Origin: Setaria digitata | Taxonomy: Eukaryota; Nematoda; Chromadorea; Rhabditida; Setariidae | Reading direction: 5' to 3' | Assembly: GCA_003640385.1 (NCBI GenBank) | Contig: RCAB01000152.1 | Location: 62,001-126,000 of the forward strand | DNA: 64,000 nucleotides | Shown here: piece by piece, positions 62,300-64,000 of the stretch | Numbering within the stretch: position 1 is the first letter of the stretch | Layout: every line of letters starts with the position of its first letter | Made by a program: the position numbers and the translations under genes | Notes under the pieces: generated by a model | What the model was told of the DNA's origin: nothing | The model's database searches: none | Seen by the model: only the letters and a program-made list of their open reading frames with translations

Positions 62300-62445
62300 G
62301 GAATAACGGCAGCAAATGGTACAGTGGATGTGATGATGATGATGGACTTCCTCCCCGAAGCGGTGCCAGTCGGCGGAGTTGACCTCTCTTTCTCGATGAT
62401 CGGTACGCCTATGCCTTCCGCCCGAGTTCCGTTGTGTATACAGAA
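62300..62445 (-). CDS. Candidate GC-rich exon, frame uncertain
   Basis: A GC-rich island in AT-rich surroundings, open on both strands. One minus-strand frame is His-rich (REREVNSADWHRFGEEVHHH) and could belong with the candidate exon at 61374-61294. Another minus frame and a plus-strand frame starting at 62324 are open too, so strand and frame cannot be settled by eye. Confidence 0.22.
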
Positions 62446-63268
62446 TGAATCTAGGAATATTATTTACATAACAAATTCAAACAATTTCTCCAACTTGCAC
62501 AGACCGTTAGATAGAGAAAATGATAAGCCGAAACTTATCCGCCACTAGCATCAATAATATCTCAAAAAGTTCGCAGAAGGACAATTTTCCTTTTGTTCGT
62601 TGAATGCTACTTTCTGGCATTTCATATAATTGCCAGTCTATGTTAATTACAGTACTGAAAATGCTGGGGTAGAAAAATCTAATTCAAATTTCTAGGCACT
62701 ATCAGTCTTTGCTGCTAGGCACGACGGCTTTTTAGTGATTACCACTTTAGTCGAAAAGTCTTTCGCAACAATAGCTATTAGAGGAAGATGCACTGCATAG
62801 ATGAAAGTGATACTATAAAAACGGCTTTTGTCCATAAACTTCCACAAACTTTGTTGTTTCTGTTTACTTTTTCCGCTGAATTACTCAGTGTATGGTCAGA
62901 ATGGTTGTTAAAAAGAAATGTTTTATTTGTAATTTTGTACTTAGAAGTATTGCATTAAATAAATTTGGAAATGTGAAAATTCGGAAGAGATTTCCGAGAA
63001 AAAAAAGAAAAAAGTACTGCCTCAAAATGGGTGCGAAAAGATTTGAATGAAATTAAAAAGAACATTATGTACTTTTTTGCGGACTGTCAATGTTGGGATG
63101 GCAGAAAAAACCGAACTAAATGGGTAAAGATTGGAATTATTTATGAAGTTGAATTAGGAAAATTTATGAAATATTTGCATATAGATTAGAAATACACTAT
63201 CAGTTTGCAAAGAAAAAATAGAAGACAAGGAAAAACGCACTCTGACAGTGGTCATTTAAAGAGGAGAA

Positions 63269-63270
<2 letters not shown>

Positions 63271-63308
<38 letters not shown>
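63271..63308. repeat. (AG)19 dinucleotide microsatellite
   Basis: A perfect AG run of 38 bases, the second AG microsatellite within 2.3 kb. Confidence 0.95.
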
Positions 63309-63311
<3 letters not shown>

Positions 63312-63781
63312 AGAAAAGTACAATGATATCGTTTCATGTAATGTTGTGATAAGAAGATTAGATTAGAAGTAAACAGGACCCTCATCGATCATGTAACCCA
63401 CTTGCTATCCGCTGCCACCTCATCAGGTGTGATATGGATAGAAGGCTGGGTGGTGTAGGATTCTGGATGCGCGAACGGCGTAGAAGACAAGAAAGTAACG
63501 AGAAGGAGAATTTGGAGGTGTACTACAAGGAGAGGAAGAGGGATCGGGAAATTTGGAGCATGGAATGGGTAGATGGATGGTTCGTTGTACAGGAAGGGAC
63601 AGTTCGCAGAGGGGGAGCGGGGTTGTCGGGTCACAGGTAAGATCGGATCGGACCAGGTCAGGGTGCAACTGGAGGACGACTTAGTAAGCCACTGCCCAGT
63701 AGGTGCTTCGGTGGCAATACACACCAGGGTGAACTCTGCTGAACCAAACGTTGTCACCAAACGTCACCCACAATATGCTTA

Positions 63782-63802
63782 TGTGTGTGTGTGTGTGTGT
63801 GT
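63782..63802. repeat. (TG)n microsatellite
   Basis: About ten TG copies in the right-end non-coding region. Confidence 0.9.
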
Positions 63803-64000
63803 TTCTATCTATATGTGATAATTTCCTGCACAATAACCGGTCTATGGAGGGGTCGCGAGGGGACAATCTCGAAGAGATTGAGTGAAAGTAGGAGGAGGAG
63901 GAGGAGGAAAAGAAGGCCAAACTAGTAGGCACCAGCCTGTGATGGGTACCAACCATCCATCTCATAACGACCGGTGACACCAATACCAGTATCACTAGTA

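Larger units (their letters stand above)
60152..64000. other. Mostly non-coding right end of window
   Basis: Contains three microsatellites and two possible minus-strand exons described separately. The last 600 bases are less AT-rich and have long open frames on both strands, but none shows a recognisable motif or a convincing exon boundary. Confidence 0.45.

Noticed and set aside
63389..63995. Long frames on both strands at the right edge
   Set aside because: Composition is simple-sequence-like, no conserved motif, and both strands are open, so neither can be supported as coding.

Overview
This is a eukaryotic, AT-rich genomic window with compact multi-exon genes. Introns are mostly 50-700 bp with T-rich TTTCAG/TTTTAG acceptors, and several coding starts sit within about 20 bases of such an acceptor, as expected for spliced-leader trans-splicing. 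The Otx homeodomain, the intron style and the base composition point to a nematode, most likely a spirurid/filarial worm; the species cannot be fixed from sequence alone. There are no bacterial features, no CRISPR, and no rRNA or tRNA that I can support.

Layout: (1) 1-8066, minus strand: an ARID4/RBBP1-like chromatin protein with N-terminal Tudor and RBB1NT modules and an ARID domain, running off the left edge. (2) 8280-11195, plus: a protein with two tandem, catalytically eroded RNase H folds, followed on the same strand by (3) 11434-14888, an unrecognised protein of about 304 residues. (4) 15609-17085, minus: a small membrane-anchored protein with a lysine-rich tail. (5) 18450-20806, minus: an Otx-family (K50) homeobox gene, preceded by about 16.5 kb without a recognisable gene. 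(6) 37359-45659, minus: a 28-exon gene of about 1,048 codons carrying a retroelement-type integrase core and a putative SH3-like C-terminal module, with the DDE catalytic residues apparently lost; this is the most unusual gene here. (7) 46339-47182, plus: D-aminoacyl-tRNA deacylase (DTD). (8) 48430-54282, minus: an IRF2BP1/2/L-family transcriptional co-regulator with its N-terminal zinc finger and C-terminal RING. (9) 54283-64000: mostly non-coding, with simple repeats and a few candidate minus-strand exons whose gene I could not assemble.

The genes are functionally mixed: several act in nuclear regulation (ARID4-like, Otx, IRF2BP-like), plus tRNA quality control and two proteins built from nucleic-acid-enzyme folds that appear to have lost catalysis. 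Exon models were built by eye by matching reading phase across GT-AG (one GC-AG) junctions. The models for ARID4-like, Otx, integrase-like, DTD and IRF2BP-like genes are phase-consistent throughout; first exons, two microexons and the small membrane gene remain uncertain.
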